Below, one piece after another: positions 34,812 through 45,464 of a stretch of 64,000 nucleotides of DNA (position 1 is the stretch's first letter; the number at the start of each line of letters is the position of its first letter). The stretch spans positions 61,486,839-61,550,838 of the forward strand of contig NC_063045.1 in NCBI RefSeq assembly GCF_018812025.1, written 5' to 3'. This DNA is from Megalobrama amblycephala (lineage: Eukaryota; Chordata; Actinopteri; Cypriniformes; Xenocyprididae). The translations under genes were made by a program, and so were the position numbers. Under the pieces are notes generated by a model, which worked only from the letters and a program-made list of their open reading frames with translations, made no database searches and was not told the origin of the DNA.

Positions 34812-36824
34812 TATATTTTAAGATATGATTTTAGTGAACACACACGCAAACGCTGATCAAATCCAAACACAACACTCACCTGTCTGGACTTTTGGGAAGC
34901 TCAATCCCAGGATCACAACATCCACCGGTGTGGCCAACACTAACAGGAAGTGGATGTGAGGCTGAAAAATACCTGTAACACCAAAGATTACCCACATCAG
35001 TTCAACATTTATAATACAAACACAATCAGTGATAAAACATCAAATTATGAAAACTAAGAATCTCCACAAGGAAATCTTGCAATGCATTACAGGTAATAAT
35101 CAATCCATAATATTCTTAACTACTTCTGAGGGCGAGCACTAAATCAGAAAACTAACTCACCTGGCTTCGGTTTGACCAGTCCAACTGACAGTATAGTTTC
35201 ACTGAGGCCGTCAAAATACGCCACATCACTCCTGAACAACACAGAAATCTCTATGAACGTCACGTATCTGAAATATCGAACTGATATCCGATCTGTTGAT
35301 ACTCACCCATCCTCATAATTCCACATAAAAATGTCATTATCAATAGTAAGCCACGCCCTGGAGATTTCAGGGAAAACTCCCATCATGCAGTTGCACTGCA
35401 TATCTGTTAAGTGTCAATTAAGGCATTGCAAACAACTTAATGAAACTCAATATAGTGACACATATCAGGCTTCGCAAACAAGAACAAATGTAGGGCGGGG
35501 CTTGATTTTGTCTGTGTGGAACTGATTGGATGGTTGTGGTTTGCTATTGGTGGATCTCATGTGAGTGACAGGTTGCCCCGCCCTCGTCATCAGAGAAGAG
35601 ACGGAGGGGAAGATGAGGAACATGAATTCAAAACAATGATAAATACTGCAATATTCCATAAATTGATGATTTCAGGGTGACTTTAATTGACACTTTGTTT
35701 GCAGAGATTATTGTAAAACTAAGCGCTTGGATGGTAGGATACGACCGAACTGCTCCACCAGCTCTGGGGGCAAAGGAACCCTGCGGATGGTGCTGAGCTC
35801 GGGAAGACTCGGAACGCTGATCAGACCCGGTCCCTGCAGAGGATAATCCATGTCCGACATTCCTGAGAGCGACGGCATATCTGCCAAACACCAGACACAA
35901 GAGTCTTAACAGGCATTGTGTTAAAGGGTTAGTTCACCCAAAAATGAAAATAACATCATTAATTACTCACCTTCATTCATCTTCAGAACACAAATTAAGA
36001 CATTTTTGATGAAATCCGATGGCTCAGTGAGGTCTGAGCAATGACATTTCCTCTCTCAAGATCCATTAATGTACTAAAAACATATTTAAATCAGGTCATG
36101 TGAGTACAGTGGTTCAATATTAATATTATAAAGCCACAAGAATATTTTTGGTGCGCCAAAAAAACAAAATAACGACTTATATAGTGATGGCCGATTTCAA
36201 ATCACTGCTTCAGGAAGCTTCGGAGCGTTATGAATCTTTTGTGTCGAATCATGATTCGGATCGCGTGTCAAACCGCCAAACTGCTGAAATCACGTGACTT
36301 TGGTGCTCCGAACCGCTGATTTGATTCATAATGCTCCGAAGCTTCCTGAAGCAGTGTTTTGAAATCGGCCATCACTAAATAAGTCATTATTTTGTTTTTT
36401 TGGTGCTTTATAATATTAATATTGAACCACTGTACTCACATGAACTGATTTAAATATGTTTTTAGTACATTAATGGATCTTGAGAGAGGAAATGTCATTG
36501 CTCAGGCCTCACTGAGCCATCGGATTTCATCAAAAATATCTTAATGTGTGTTCTGAAGATGAACGAAGGTCTTACGGGTGTGGAACGACATGAGGGTGAG
36601 AAATAAATGACATTATTTTCATTTTTGGGTGAACTAACCCTTTAACAAGAGGCAGTTTAACAGGAAGAACATCGACTCTTACTATGTGACGGGACATTGA
36701 GGAGCTCGGACAGGTCTGGGAAACAACGGTCCTCCTGCAGATGCCTGTCAATCAAGCGGCCGGAGTTTTCCAAAGCCTCCTGAAGAACTGCAGCTGGACT
36801 ACTGGAGCCCAGACTGGACGGCAT
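11093..36824 (-). CDS. nup155: Nucleoporin Nup155, full-length, 33 coding exons
   Basis: Encodes the inner-ring scaffold nucleoporin Nup155, which binds Nup35/53, the Nup93 partners and the pore membrane, and is essential for pore assembly. Splicing the exons I could place gives exactly 4170 nt (1389 codons plus stop), against 1391 residues in the human protein. Every junction keeps frame. The start ([20 protein letters not shown]) and end ([20 protein letters not shown], then QAKLEKLH) match the family. The N-terminal half is the beta-propeller, with [37 protein letters not shown] and [16 protein letters not shown]. The C-terminal half is an alpha-solenoid, with [20 protein letters not shown] and [13 protein letters not shown]. 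The start ATG is at 36824-36822. Introns are loaded with minisatellites and transposons, but no exon is broken. It lies head to head with sgsm1. Confidence 0.97.
11415..12632. repeat. AT-rich degenerate tandem repeat, nup155 intron
   Basis: An irregular repeat of roughly 170-210 bp built on 'aactaccgttaagcaatcc' and 'ttatggattaataaat'. It recurs near 11640, 11800, 12000, 12165 and 12355, with A- and T-rich filler. No coding potential was seen. Confidence 0.7.
13500..15610. repeat. 40-bp minisatellite filling a nup155 intron
   Basis: About 50 units of a 40-bp repeat alternate 'tttgactttataactc' with 'ttttgactataatttgcg'. For example, ATAACTCACA anchors lie at 13801 and 13841. Each unit is two related 20-bp half-units. 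The array occupies almost all of the intron between the exons at 15769-15640 and 13362-13249. Confidence 0.9.
16265..17208. other. AT-rich nup155 intron without recognisable feature
   Basis: The intron is dominated by A-rich and T-rich low-complexity sequence (aaataaa, ttttattt). It contains no gene and no clear transposon ends. Confidence 0.6.
17880..18935. repeat. A-rich low-complexity tract, nup155 intron
   Basis: The tract includes an A run of about 30 near 18005-18038 and a loose repeat of 'aactaaaataaa' and 'gattcctttcccacaaatg' (the latter at about 18257, 18549 and, degenerate, 18922). Short (TG)n follows at 18960-19040. Non-coding. Confidence 0.7.
19541..21620. mobile_element. Non-autonomous element with 'gatgcaccgat'-type ends carrying an internal satellite
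   Basis: The left end reads GGGACGCACCGATACCGAT (about 19545). The right end reads ATATCGGCCGATAC (about 21575-21588), then ATATATCGTGCATCACC (about 21601-21617). These are inverted relatives. Between them, 19660-21300 is a degenerate tandem repeat of about 30-40 bp based on 'aaacatgctagcaacatg' and 'ctaattcatgctag'. Relatives of the same family lie at 27815-28200, 30485-31365 and 33200-33270. The whole lies in the nup155 intron between the exons at 21733-21636 and 19510-19377. Confidence 0.6.
22376..23705. repeat. Minisatellite replicating the nup155 exon-17 splice-donor region
   Basis: About a dozen irregular units, each with 'ctccaaaatctgtcattact' then 'cacaataaa' and A-rich filler including 'catttttgtaaaatt'. 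Anchors occur near 22376, 22519, 22610, 22760, 22840, 23003, 23290, 23540 and 23685. The last unit is the actual 5' splice site of exon 17 (donor at 23704-23705). Several units therefore carry an intact minus-strand GTGAGT. The segment 21942-22375 just before it shows no recognised feature. Confidence 0.8.
24659..27184. mobile_element. hAT-like non-autonomous element, 2.5 kb, in nup155 intron
   Basis: The ends are perfect inverted repeats AGGGCCCTATGA (24659-24670 and 27173-27184). They are flanked by GCAATACT (24651-24658) and ACAATACT (27185-27192), a 7-of-8 direct repeat that fits the 8-bp target duplication of hAT transposons. There is no transposase. Internally, 'agggccctatgatata' recurs about eight times between 24853 and 26290, spaced 165-256 bp and accompanied by 'ttattctttcccctcaaa' and 'agtaatcaaaaagcatgtc'. 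The right 600 bp is CpG-richer (26760-26940). Confidence 0.75.
27815..28200. mobile_element. Short 'gatgcaccgat'-family element in nup155 intron
   Basis: It begins around AAGATATATCGGTAAC and ends ATCGGTTATC, then CATATCAGTGCATCCCTAG (near 28183-28201). It contains 'taatggattatttccttc', which matches the right part of the element at 19541-21620. Non-coding. Confidence 0.5.
28647..28878. mobile_element. Short MITE with TTAAAGGTGCA ends
   Basis: The left end is TTAAAGGTGCACTATGTAAT and the right end ATATATTGCACCTTTAA, an inverted repeat ending in TTAA. The phrase 'cactagaggtcgctagaggt' near the left end is shared, inverted, with the long element at 57430-58400. This copy looks like an internally deleted derivative. 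The remaining intron (28880-29800) holds no feature I can name. Confidence 0.7.
30485..31365. mobile_element. Degenerate 'gatgcaccgat'-family element with AT-rich tandem interior
   Basis: The left end is GGGAGTGCACTATATATCGG (30489-30508) and the right end is near ATTTATCAGCCAAAATATTT followed by CTACATGCACATCC. The interior is an AT-rich degenerate repeat of about 140 bp based on 'aataaaaacaaatgaatac' (near 30818, 30967, 31098, 31235). It lies between nup155 exons 8 and 9. Confidence 0.45.
32100..32870. mobile_element. Large palindromic fold-back element, nup155 intron 5
   Basis: The left arm includes 'ttccaggatttttctccata' (32149), 'tggggttcaacgggttcaa' and 'gatcccagacgaggaata'. The right arm repeats these in reverse order and complement up to about 32790. 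The palindrome continues inward with 'cttgcactgctctgtgacat' mirrored by 'cacagagcagtgcaag'. The right edge, 'gtgaactagccctttaaat', resembles Angel-type ends. Arms are about 330 bp. Non-coding. Confidence 0.7.
32960..33200. repeat. (TA)n and (GA)n microsatellites
   Basis: (TA)n at about 32974-33042, (GA)n at 33053-33080 and a second (TA)n at 33125-33196, all inside nup155 intron 5. A partial 'gatgcaccgatact' element end begins at about 33203. Confidence 0.9.
33690..34320. mobile_element. Second palindromic fold-back element, nup155 intron 5
   Basis: The left arm runs from about 33710, with 'cagtagaacacaaattatga', 'gacgacacattgatgtc' and 'cctctaatacaccactatgt'. It is inverted in the right arm ending near 34310, with 'acatagtggtgtattagagg', 'actcaatgtgtcgtcac' and 'catcatttgtgttctactg'. 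The short centre is around 33960-34045. Imperfect arms of about 280 bp, non-coding. Confidence 0.7.
34756..34815. repeat. (TA)n microsatellite
   Basis: A TA tract beside nup155 exon 5 (which begins 65 bp downstream on the plus strand), ending in ACACACATATATATA. Confidence 0.9.
35921..36645. mobile_element. Angel-type palindromic MITE in nup155 intron 1
   Basis: It is bounded by TTAA on both sides. The inverted ends are AAAGGGTTAGTTCACCC and GGGTGAACTAACCCTTT. The arms are palindromic nearly to the centre ('gcttcaggaagcttcggagc' inverted as 'gctccgaagcttcctgaagc'). It is about 725 bp with no coding capacity. A very similar copy lies at 48483-49224. Assignment to Angel rests on remembered terminal sequence. 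Confidence 0.8.
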
Positions 36825-36899
36825 GATCACTGGAGACTACACAAACCACCTGAGATGGAAGAACAATGAAATTAGTATTACAATACATACATATTACCA

Positions 36900-36901
36900 T
36901 G

Positions 36902-36960
<59 letters not shown>
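36900..36960. repeat. (TA)n microsatellite
   Basis: A TA tract in the probable 5'-UTR intron of nup155. Confidence 0.9.
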
Positions 36961-37343
36961 GAAAAAATATTCTTTCAAGTAAGATTTGTATTCATTGAAC
37001 CCATAATGAAGATTATATGTTAATATGTGAAGCTGCTTCTGTTATATAACCTAGAAAATATAAAATGTTTAAGTAAATAATAACTAAAGTGAGTCGTGTG
37101 TTTGACATCATCACGAAATCATTTCTTTATATAGTATGCGACTGTAATAACAGCCATATCCAAACATAATACACAAACAATGTGCTTTAATTTACCCGAT
37201 TTGGAAATAAACATGTTTGATTAACTGAAGTTTAACAACACAACATGTTGAGTAGCTTTAGCCGTGCTGCTAACTCAAAATACAGACATTCTCTAAACAG
37301 CGTCACTTGAGCTCTGATTAAACACAAACTAAAATAAACTCAC

Positions 37344-37470
37344 CTCTTTGATTGAAAAATTATATTCATAAAATATCAGCTGAAAGTGAAAGAAGAAAGT
37401 GAGTTTGTGGACTTCAGTGACTCCCGCCAAGCGCGTGCGACTGCGGCAGTGAGTGAAGCGCGCCGAAACC
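37344..37470 (-). other. nup155: Probable nup155 non-coding first exon and start region
   Basis: On the minus strand a strong donor (CAAAGAG, then GTGAGTTT) ends at 37344. Upstream of it is a short CpG-rich stretch (cgcgtgcgactgcgg, gcgcgccgaaacc) that suits a transcription start. The acceptor would be AG just before the ATG exon (near 36830). This is inferred from splice signals and base composition only. Confidence 0.45.
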
Positions 37471-37484
37471 ACACAAACACACAC

Positions 37485-39420
37485 TGACGCATTTCAAAAT
37501 AAAAGTCAGCGGTTTCTCCTGAAAAATTAATATTTATTATTGAGATAAGATTGTTCAATAATTTAAGTTGGTCTATTTTCTCTTAAAAAGGGCAGAAAGC
37601 GTGTTCATTTACTCATTTAAAGTCTATATATTTTTTTGAAGATAAATAAGCTTGCAGATACATTAAAAATGTATTTTGACATATTAATTTATTTATATAT
37701 ATAATATAGTAATCTAAATAATTATATTCCATTAAAAATAAAACATTTAGTTACTATATAAATAAAGATGTAATTCATTAATTATTTAATAATTATAATA
37801 TAATGTAATATAAGTACTATATAATATAAAAGTACAATTTTGTCACTATATAAATAAAACTTTAATAAATAAAAGTTATAAAATAATATAATCATGATAT
37901 AATATATAAAACTTAAATGTAAATAAAGCCACACACACATACGCAACACTTTTACATTTCAAAATAAAAGTCAGCGGTTTCTCCTGAAAAATGAATAATT
38001 ATTAGGCTATTTTATTGACAAGACGTTAATTATTGTTCAGTTATTTAAGTTTTGGTCCATTTGTATCTTAAAAAGGGCAATGTTCATTTACACATATAAA
38101 GATTGATTAAATATTTTTGAAGATAAATAACCTTTCAACATATCAGACAGGTGGATGTTATATATATTATAAAATATAATTTATTGTAAAATAATATAAT
38201 AAATAATAATATAGCATATTAAAATAAAACCTTGAGATACAATTAGTAAATCATAAAATAATATAATAAATATTGTGTAATATAATATAAATCAAATATA
38301 AATAATTATATTCCATTTAAAAATAAAACATTGAGTCAATATATAAATAAAGCTGTAATTAATTATTTAATAAGTATAATGTAATGTAATAATATTATAA
38401 ATGTATCATATAAAAATAAAACCTTATTTAATAAAAGTTATAAAATATAATAATAATAATAATAATATAGCATATAAAAATAAAACCTTGAGATACAACA
38501 TAAATAAAACCATAATTAATGAATCAATCATAAAATATTATAAATATAGTATATAATAAAAATATAACAATATAAATAATTACATTCCATTTAAAACATT
38601 GAGTTACTATATAAATAAAGCTGTAATGAATTATTTAATAATTATAATATAATCTAATATAAGAATATAATTTATACTATATCATATAAAAATACAATTT
38701 TGTCACTATATAAACAAAATCTTAATTAATAAAAGTAAAAAAAATAATATAATCATGATATAAATAAACCTTACATTAGCCACACACACGCAAAACTTTT
38801 ACATTTCAAAATAAAAGTCAGCGGTTTCTCCTGAAAAATTAAATATGATTGGGATAATTATTATTTTATTGACAAGATGTTAATTATTGTTCAATTATTT
38901 AAGTTTTGGTCCATTTTTATCTAAAAATATATTTTTTTTTATTGTGACAAATATAATTTATTGTAAAATAATATAGCATATAAAAACAAAACCTTGAGAT
39001 ACAATTAGTAAATCATAAAATATGTGTAATAGGCTAAATATAAATAATTATATCCCATTTAAAAATAAAACATTGAGTCACTAAATAAATAAAGCTGTAA
39101 TTAATTATTTAATAATTATAATATAATGTAATATAATAATATAAATAATACTTTGTCACTATATAAATAAAACCCTATTTAAAAAAAGTTATAAAATAAT
39201 ATAATAATAATAATATAGCGTATAAAAATAAACCATAATTAATTAATACATTATAAAATAATATGTAATATAATATATACAAATATAGAAATATAAATAA
39301 TTATATTCCATTTAAAAATAAAACATCGAGCCACTATATCAATAAAACTGTAATTAATTATTTAATAATTATAATGTAATAATATATCAAAATAAAACTT
39401 TGTCACTATAATATCGAGAT
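37485..39420. repeat. AT-rich tandem array repeating nup155 upstream sequence
   Basis: Three copies of a block starting 'catttcaaaataaaagtcag' then 'cggtttctcctgaaaaa' and continuing to 'atttaagttttggtcca' lie at about 37490, 37953 and 38800. Between them 'ataaataaagctgtaatt' and 'taataattataatataat' recur. The array fills the space between the divergent nup155 and sgsm1 starts. No gene is seen. Confidence 0.75.
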
Positions 39421-39474
39421 CGTATGTTTCGTATGTTCACACATGTGTGATTAGCGTGTATCTCATGCTGATCC

Positions 39475-39798
39475 GTCAAAGGGGGCGTGGCCACGCCGTT
39501 TCTCAGCTCGCTGATTGGCTCTCATCTGACCAATCGCAGCAGGCTGTACCGACAGCCCTCATAAACATCATCCTAATGTACTAGAGATCAGAGCCTCTCT
39601 GAACCACAGCTTCCCCGCAGAGATCGGATCGACACAGCTGATATCAGTCTGATGATAATCGGCGCGATATCGGTCATTATTGCGGCTCTGATGTGAGTCG
39701 CCACACCCTGCGCGCGCAGCTCTGACTCACGAGGACACCCTGTCATCCTGCGCACATTCACTCAGCATCAGCATCAGCAGCATCAGCTCACAGCAGCC
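39475..39798 (+). promoter_or_regulatory. sgsm1: sgsm1 promoter and 5' UTR
   Basis: A GC-rich island lies in AT-rich surroundings. A GC box GGGGGCGTGG overlaps a palindrome with CCACGCC at 39481-39497. An inverted CCAAT is at 39514-39518 and CCAAT at 39530-39534. CpG density is raised from 39640 to 39740. The translation start at 39799 has a good context (CAGCC before ATGG). The transcription start is probably near 39570-39600. Confidence 0.55.
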
Positions 39799-42700
39799 AT
39801 GGGAGGTGAGGCTTTCTTCTCCATCTGTGGAAATACAGCCGATATCGAGCTGATGTCTGATGATGTCTGATGAGAATCTGTGTGTTTGTTTGCAGAATCA
39901 GAGACGCGTCAGAGGCTGCTGCGCAACGTCAAGAAGGAGGTGGGAGATTTTCTGTTGTTTATCAGATGTGTGCTCCGGATCAGGGGTTTAATCCCAAATA
40001 TAATCGTGCATCCTAACGTTTCAAAGGCAGCTGGATAAATATATAGCCAATTAATACTGTGAAAAATTAATATTAGGCTATAAATGTGTAAAATATGTAG
40101 TTTCTATTACATGACATCAGTAGGCTACGTTTTTTCTACTCACTGTTCATTAGATGTGTTTTATTAATTTATTTATCAGATTTGAATAAAATGCATTAAT
40201 TCATTATTTATTTAAATCAAATTTTATCCATTTATTAATTTGTTTAGTTACTTGGTTTAGTCTTATTTTTATTTATTTATTATAATCATTTTTATTTATT
40301 TTACTTATTTAGTATAATCTTATTTTTATTTATTTATTTTTACATTGCTTTTGATATTTTTTTTAAAAACGTTTTAATTTATTTATTTTAATCATTTTAT
40401 TTATTTATTTTAATCATTTTTATTTATTCATTTTTATTTGAAAAGAATTGTATTTATTTATTTTTTAAATATTATTTATTTAGTATAATCCTATTTTTAT
40501 TTATTCATTTTTACATTGCTTTTAATATTTTTTAATTAAAAAAGTTTTATTTATTTTAATCTTTTTATGTATTTATTTTAATCAATTTATTATTTATTTT
40601 TTATTTGAAAATAATTGTACTTATTTATTTAAAAAATACATTTATTTATTTATTTAGTATAATCCTATTTTTATTTATTTTTACAGTTTTGCACTGCTTT
40701 TCTTATTTTTTAATTTAAATCAAATTTTAATTAATTTATTTTAATAAATGTATTTATTTATTTAGTTAGTGTAATCCTATTTTTATTTATTTATTTTAAC
40801 AATTTTACACTGCTTTTCTTATTTTTATTTAAATCAAATTTACTTATTTTAATTCTTTTTATTTCTTTTAATTAAATGTTTTATTTATTTATTATTTAAA
40901 TAGAATTTTATTTATTTAAATCAAATTTATTTTAATCATTTTTATTTATTAATTTTAATCAAATGTTCATTTACTTTTATTTATAAAAAATTTTATTTAT
41001 TTATTTTAATCAATTAATTTTAATATAATGTATTAAATGCAATACATAATTATTAATTTAAATATTATTTTAATTAATTTTGTACATTTATCAAATTAAT
41101 TTAGTAAGTTAAATCTTATTTTTTTATATTTATTATATATATTTTTAAACTGCTTTGTTACTAAACTTGTCCATGGACCCCTGTGGCCCCCTCGGGTCCC
41201 CGGACCCCACTTTAAAAACCCTTGGTCTAGATGATCAGCACAGGCTGTCAGTCACTCAATCTGATGGTAATGTCTGTGATTGCAGGTAACAGCACTGACA
41301 CTCACCTGTCTGATCACGATAATGCAGCGTTTATCACAATCTGCTCATTCAGATGTGTACTGTGTATTTATTTGTAAAAAGAGCATCTAAACAAGGTCAT
41401 TCTGGTTTGTCCTCACATATCATCAGCCATTTGCTTTATCTGAGGAGTCCAAAATGATGAAGTTGTGCAATATTAATTGTCTTCTTTTTATAAGAAGTAC
41501 TGTGATTGTATCAGATAATGGCGCGGTATTAACATGGCACATGTCCAAAAAACGTGCGTTACAGATGCCATGTCACGTGCTTGTTTGTGCAGTATTTGTT
41601 ACAGTACTGAGCAACAATTTATTCATTTTACTCAATTATATTCACATTTACAGTGCGTATTAAGAGCCTAACTCTGCTGTGTTCAATAGAAACACAATTA
41701 TTGTCCTTTACAATAAATCACTGTGATGGTACCATGGTACATTGATAGTATCACACAAATCAGCTTCCAGTATTCCAATACGTTAATTTTAAAGAGGTCC
41801 TTGATTATGATTTCACTTTTAACTTTAGTTAGTGTGTAATGTTGCTGTTTGAGCATAAACAACATCTGCATAAACAACAGCTGATAACGAGCTTCTTCCC
41901 AGGATAGTGACATCACTAACCCTAAAATTTACATAAACCCCGCCCCCGAGAATACACAACAAAGGGGGCGGGGCCATGTTGGGCTGCTTTAGAGAAGAGG
42001 AAGAGTTGTAGTAGAGTGTTGTTGTCATGCCGTCATTTTACGCCGGACTGCTTCACAAACGAGGGTCAATTCAACACAAATGATGAACATGACGGCACAT
42101 GCTAGTGGATGAGTTGAATCAACTCCACAGCAACTACATCAATTTATCCACTAACCATTCAGAAACGTCTAAAAGTTGTAACTTCTTCCTGAGTCTCTCC
42201 ATCAGTGTCGACTCCGGTTTGAACAATGTAAGACTGAACACTGTTACTGACAATCCTCATTTTGGCTGCGTGAGATTCTCCAGCTTTGTTGTTGTTGAGC
42301 TGTTAAAGCTCCGCCCTCTTCTGGAAAGGGGGCGGGAGCAACAGCTCATTTGCATTTAAAGGGACACACACAAAAACGGCCTGTTGCCCAAATAGGGACA
42401 AATTTGACAATTTGTTTTCAACATTTGTTGTACGATAATGGTATCAGATCATAATACTGTAAATCTTTGATATATATACATGTGCAAAAAATGCATGATT
42501 TTAGAAAACTATATTGGTAGTGCCATTGCACTTTTTATGGAATAATTATGTTTCTTTTTTTTTTGCTCCAACATCTGGTTGAATTAAAGCATGTACTTTC
42601 TGCAACACAAGCGCCACTTAATTGAAATAGTGAAACACTTTTTGGGGAATCAATTAACTAATCATTTAGTGCTAGTAAGAGCTGAAAAAGGAGCAGAAAT

Positions 42701-45430
42701 ATTATTTTAATTATAATTACATTTTGGTAGAGCATTGCCAATGTCATGCGTTCGATTCCCAGGGAGTGTATATATAACAGGTTCTACTGACCCGCTCCGA
42801 GTGGGATTTGAACCGTGGTCTCCGGCGTGGGAGGCAGGTGCTCTAACAAGGAGGCTAAAGACTGCTGTCTCACTCCCATCCGGGTCACGGCACCAAATGT
42901 AACAGGTTCTACTGACCCACTCCGAGTGGGATTCGATCCGTGGTCTCTGGCGTAGGAGTCGGACGCTCTAACAAGGAGGCTAAAGACCGCTGTCTCACTC
43001 CCATCCGGGTCACGGCACCAAATGTAACAGGTTCTACTGACCCGCTCCGAGTGGGATTTGAACCGTGGTCTCCGGCGTGGGAGGCAGGTGCTCTAACAAG
43101 GAGGCTAAAGACCGCTGTCTCACTCCCATCCGGGTCACGGCACCAAATGCAACCAATTCTACTGACCCGCTCCGAGCGGGATTCGAACCGTGGTCTCCGG
43201 CGTGGGAGTCGGACGCTCAAAAAAGGAGGCTAAAGACTGCTGTCTTACTCCCATCCGGGTCACGGCACCAAATGTAACTGGTTCTACTGACCCGCTCCGA
43301 GTGGGATTCAAACCGAGGTCTCCGGCGTGGGAGTCGGCCGCTCAAAAAAGGAGGCTAAAGACTGCTGTCTCACTCCCATCCGGGTCACGGCACCAAATGT
43401 AACCGGTTCTACTGACCCACTCTGAGCAGGATTCGATCTGTGGTCTCTGGCGTAGGAGTCGGCCACTCTAACAAGGAGGCTAAAGACCGCTGTCTCACTT
43501 CCATCCGGGTCACGGCACCAAATGTAACAGGTTCTACTGACCCGCTCCGAGCAGGATTCGAACTGTGGTCTCTGGCATGGGAGTCGGATGCTCAAAAAAG
43601 GAGGCTAAAGACTGCTGTCTCACTCCCATCCGGGTCACGGCACCAAATGCAACCGGTTCTACTGATCCGCTCCGAGCAGGATTCGAACCATGGTCTCCAG
43701 CGTGGGAGTCGGACGTTCAAAAAAGGAGGCTAAAGACCGCTGTCTTACTCCCATCCGGGTCACGGCACCAAATGCAACCGGTTCTACTGACCCGCTCCGA
43801 GCAGGATTCGATCCGTGGTCTCCGGCATGGGAGTCGGATGCTCAAAAAAGGAGGCTAAAGACTGCTGTCTCACTCCCATCCAGGTCATGGCACCAAATGC
43901 AACCGGTTCTACTGACCCACTCCGAGTGGGATTCGAACCGTGGTCTCCGGCATGGGAGTCGGCTGCTCAAAAAAGAGGCTAAAGACCGCTGTCTCACTCC
44001 CATCTGGGTCATGGCACCAAATGCAACCGGTTCTACTGACCCACTCCGAGTGGGATTCGAACCGTGGTCTCCGGCATGGGAGTCGGATGCTCAAAAAAAG
44101 AGGCTAAAGACCGCTGTCTCACTCCTATCCGGGTCACGGCACCAAATGCAACCGGTTCTACTGACCCGCTCCGAGCGGGATTCGAACCGTGGTCTCTGGT
44201 GTGGGAGTCGGACGCTCAAAAAAGGAGGCTAAAGACCGCTGTCTCACTCCCATCCGGGTCACGGCACCAAATGTAACCGGTTCTACTGACCCACTCCGAG
44301 CAGGATTCGATCCGTGGTCTCTGGCATGGGAGTCGGATGCTCAAAAAAGGAGGCTAAAGACCGCTGTCTCACTCCCATCCGGGTCACGGCACCAAATGCA
44401 ACTGGTTCTACTGACCTGCTCTGAGCAGGATTCGAACCGTGGTCTCCGGCGTGGGAGTCGGACGCTCAAAAAAGGAGGCTAAAGACCGCTGTCTCACTCC
44501 CATCCGGGTCACGGCACCAAATGTAACCGGTTCTACTGACCCACTCCGAGCAGGATTCGAACTGTGGTCTCTGGCATGGGAGTCGGATGCTCAAAAAAGG
44601 AGGCTAAAGACCGCTGTCTCACTCCCATCCGGGTCACGGCACCAAATGTAACCGGTTCTACTGACCCACTCCGAGCGGGATTCGAACCGTGGTCTCCGGC
44701 GTGGGAGTCAGATGCTCAAAAAAGGAGGCTAAAGACTGCTGTCTCACTCTCATCCGGGTCACGGCACCAAATGCAACCATTTCTACTGACCCGCTCCGAG
44801 CAGGATTCGAACCATGGTCTCCGGTGTGGGAGTCGGACGCTCAAAAAAAGGAGGCTAAAGACTGCTGTCTTACTCCCATCCGGGTCACGGCACCAAATGT
44901 AACCGGTTCTACTGACCCACTCCGAGCGGGATTCGAACCGTGGTCTCCGGCGTGGGAGTCGGATGCTCAAAAAAGGAGGCTAAAGACCGCTGTCTCACTC
45001 CCATCCGGGTCATGGCACCAAATGCAACCGGTTCTACTGACCCGCTCCGAGCAGGATTCGAACCGTGGTGCTCTAAAAAGGAGGCTAAAGACCTCTCCCT
45101 CTAGTGTCATTTCCTAGAGCGCCTCTTGAGATCAGGGGAGTGAGGTTTACATGCACAGCTCTTACTGGCCTACGGCAGTTACACATGAACTAATCAAATT
45201 CATACCTTAAATGCAATAAAAGCTGCTTTGGATAAAAGTGTCTGCCAAATGCATAAATGTAATGAAATTATTGGTGCATTTAATTTAGAAGTGATCATCC
45301 CTGTGCCATATTGTAGGGCTTAAAAATCATGATTTGAATGACCCGGTCATGTTTGTTCACCCTATGAAGCAGTTTTGAGTGCACAATATGAATATAATTT
45401 CAAAATCAGAATCATGAGGCATCAGAAAAT

Positions 45431-45464
<34 letters not shown>

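Larger units (their letters stand above)
23706..36824 (-). other. nup155: nup155 exon map, coding exons 1-17
   Basis: Coding segments, 5' to 3' on the minus strand: 36824-36683, 35880-35746, 35403-35307, 35231-35161, 34972-34880, 31977-31714, 31637-31564, 31483-31392, 30249-30152, 30070-29802, 27777-27607, 27527-27417, 27339-27245, 24596-24511, 24390-24328, 24018-23868, 23772-23706. All begin after AG and end before GT on the minus strand. Split codons reconstruct conserved residues, for example R-T at GNIAR/TIDRS (31392/30249) and G-N at RILG/NIWD (23868/23772). Confidence 0.9.

Noticed and set aside
43690..44232. 180-codon frame and its neighbours
   Set aside because: They are frames through the 125-bp satellite, with periodic near-identical peptides in several phases and strands.
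42776..45095. CRISPR-like regular array
   Set aside because: Units are 125 bp and repeat along their full length without unique spacers. The setting is a vertebrate intron.
42776..45095. Cluster of functional tRNA-Gly genes
   Set aside because: The B box and part of the anticodon arm are preserved, but acceptor-stem pairing is not evident and most units have an A run in the D-arm region.
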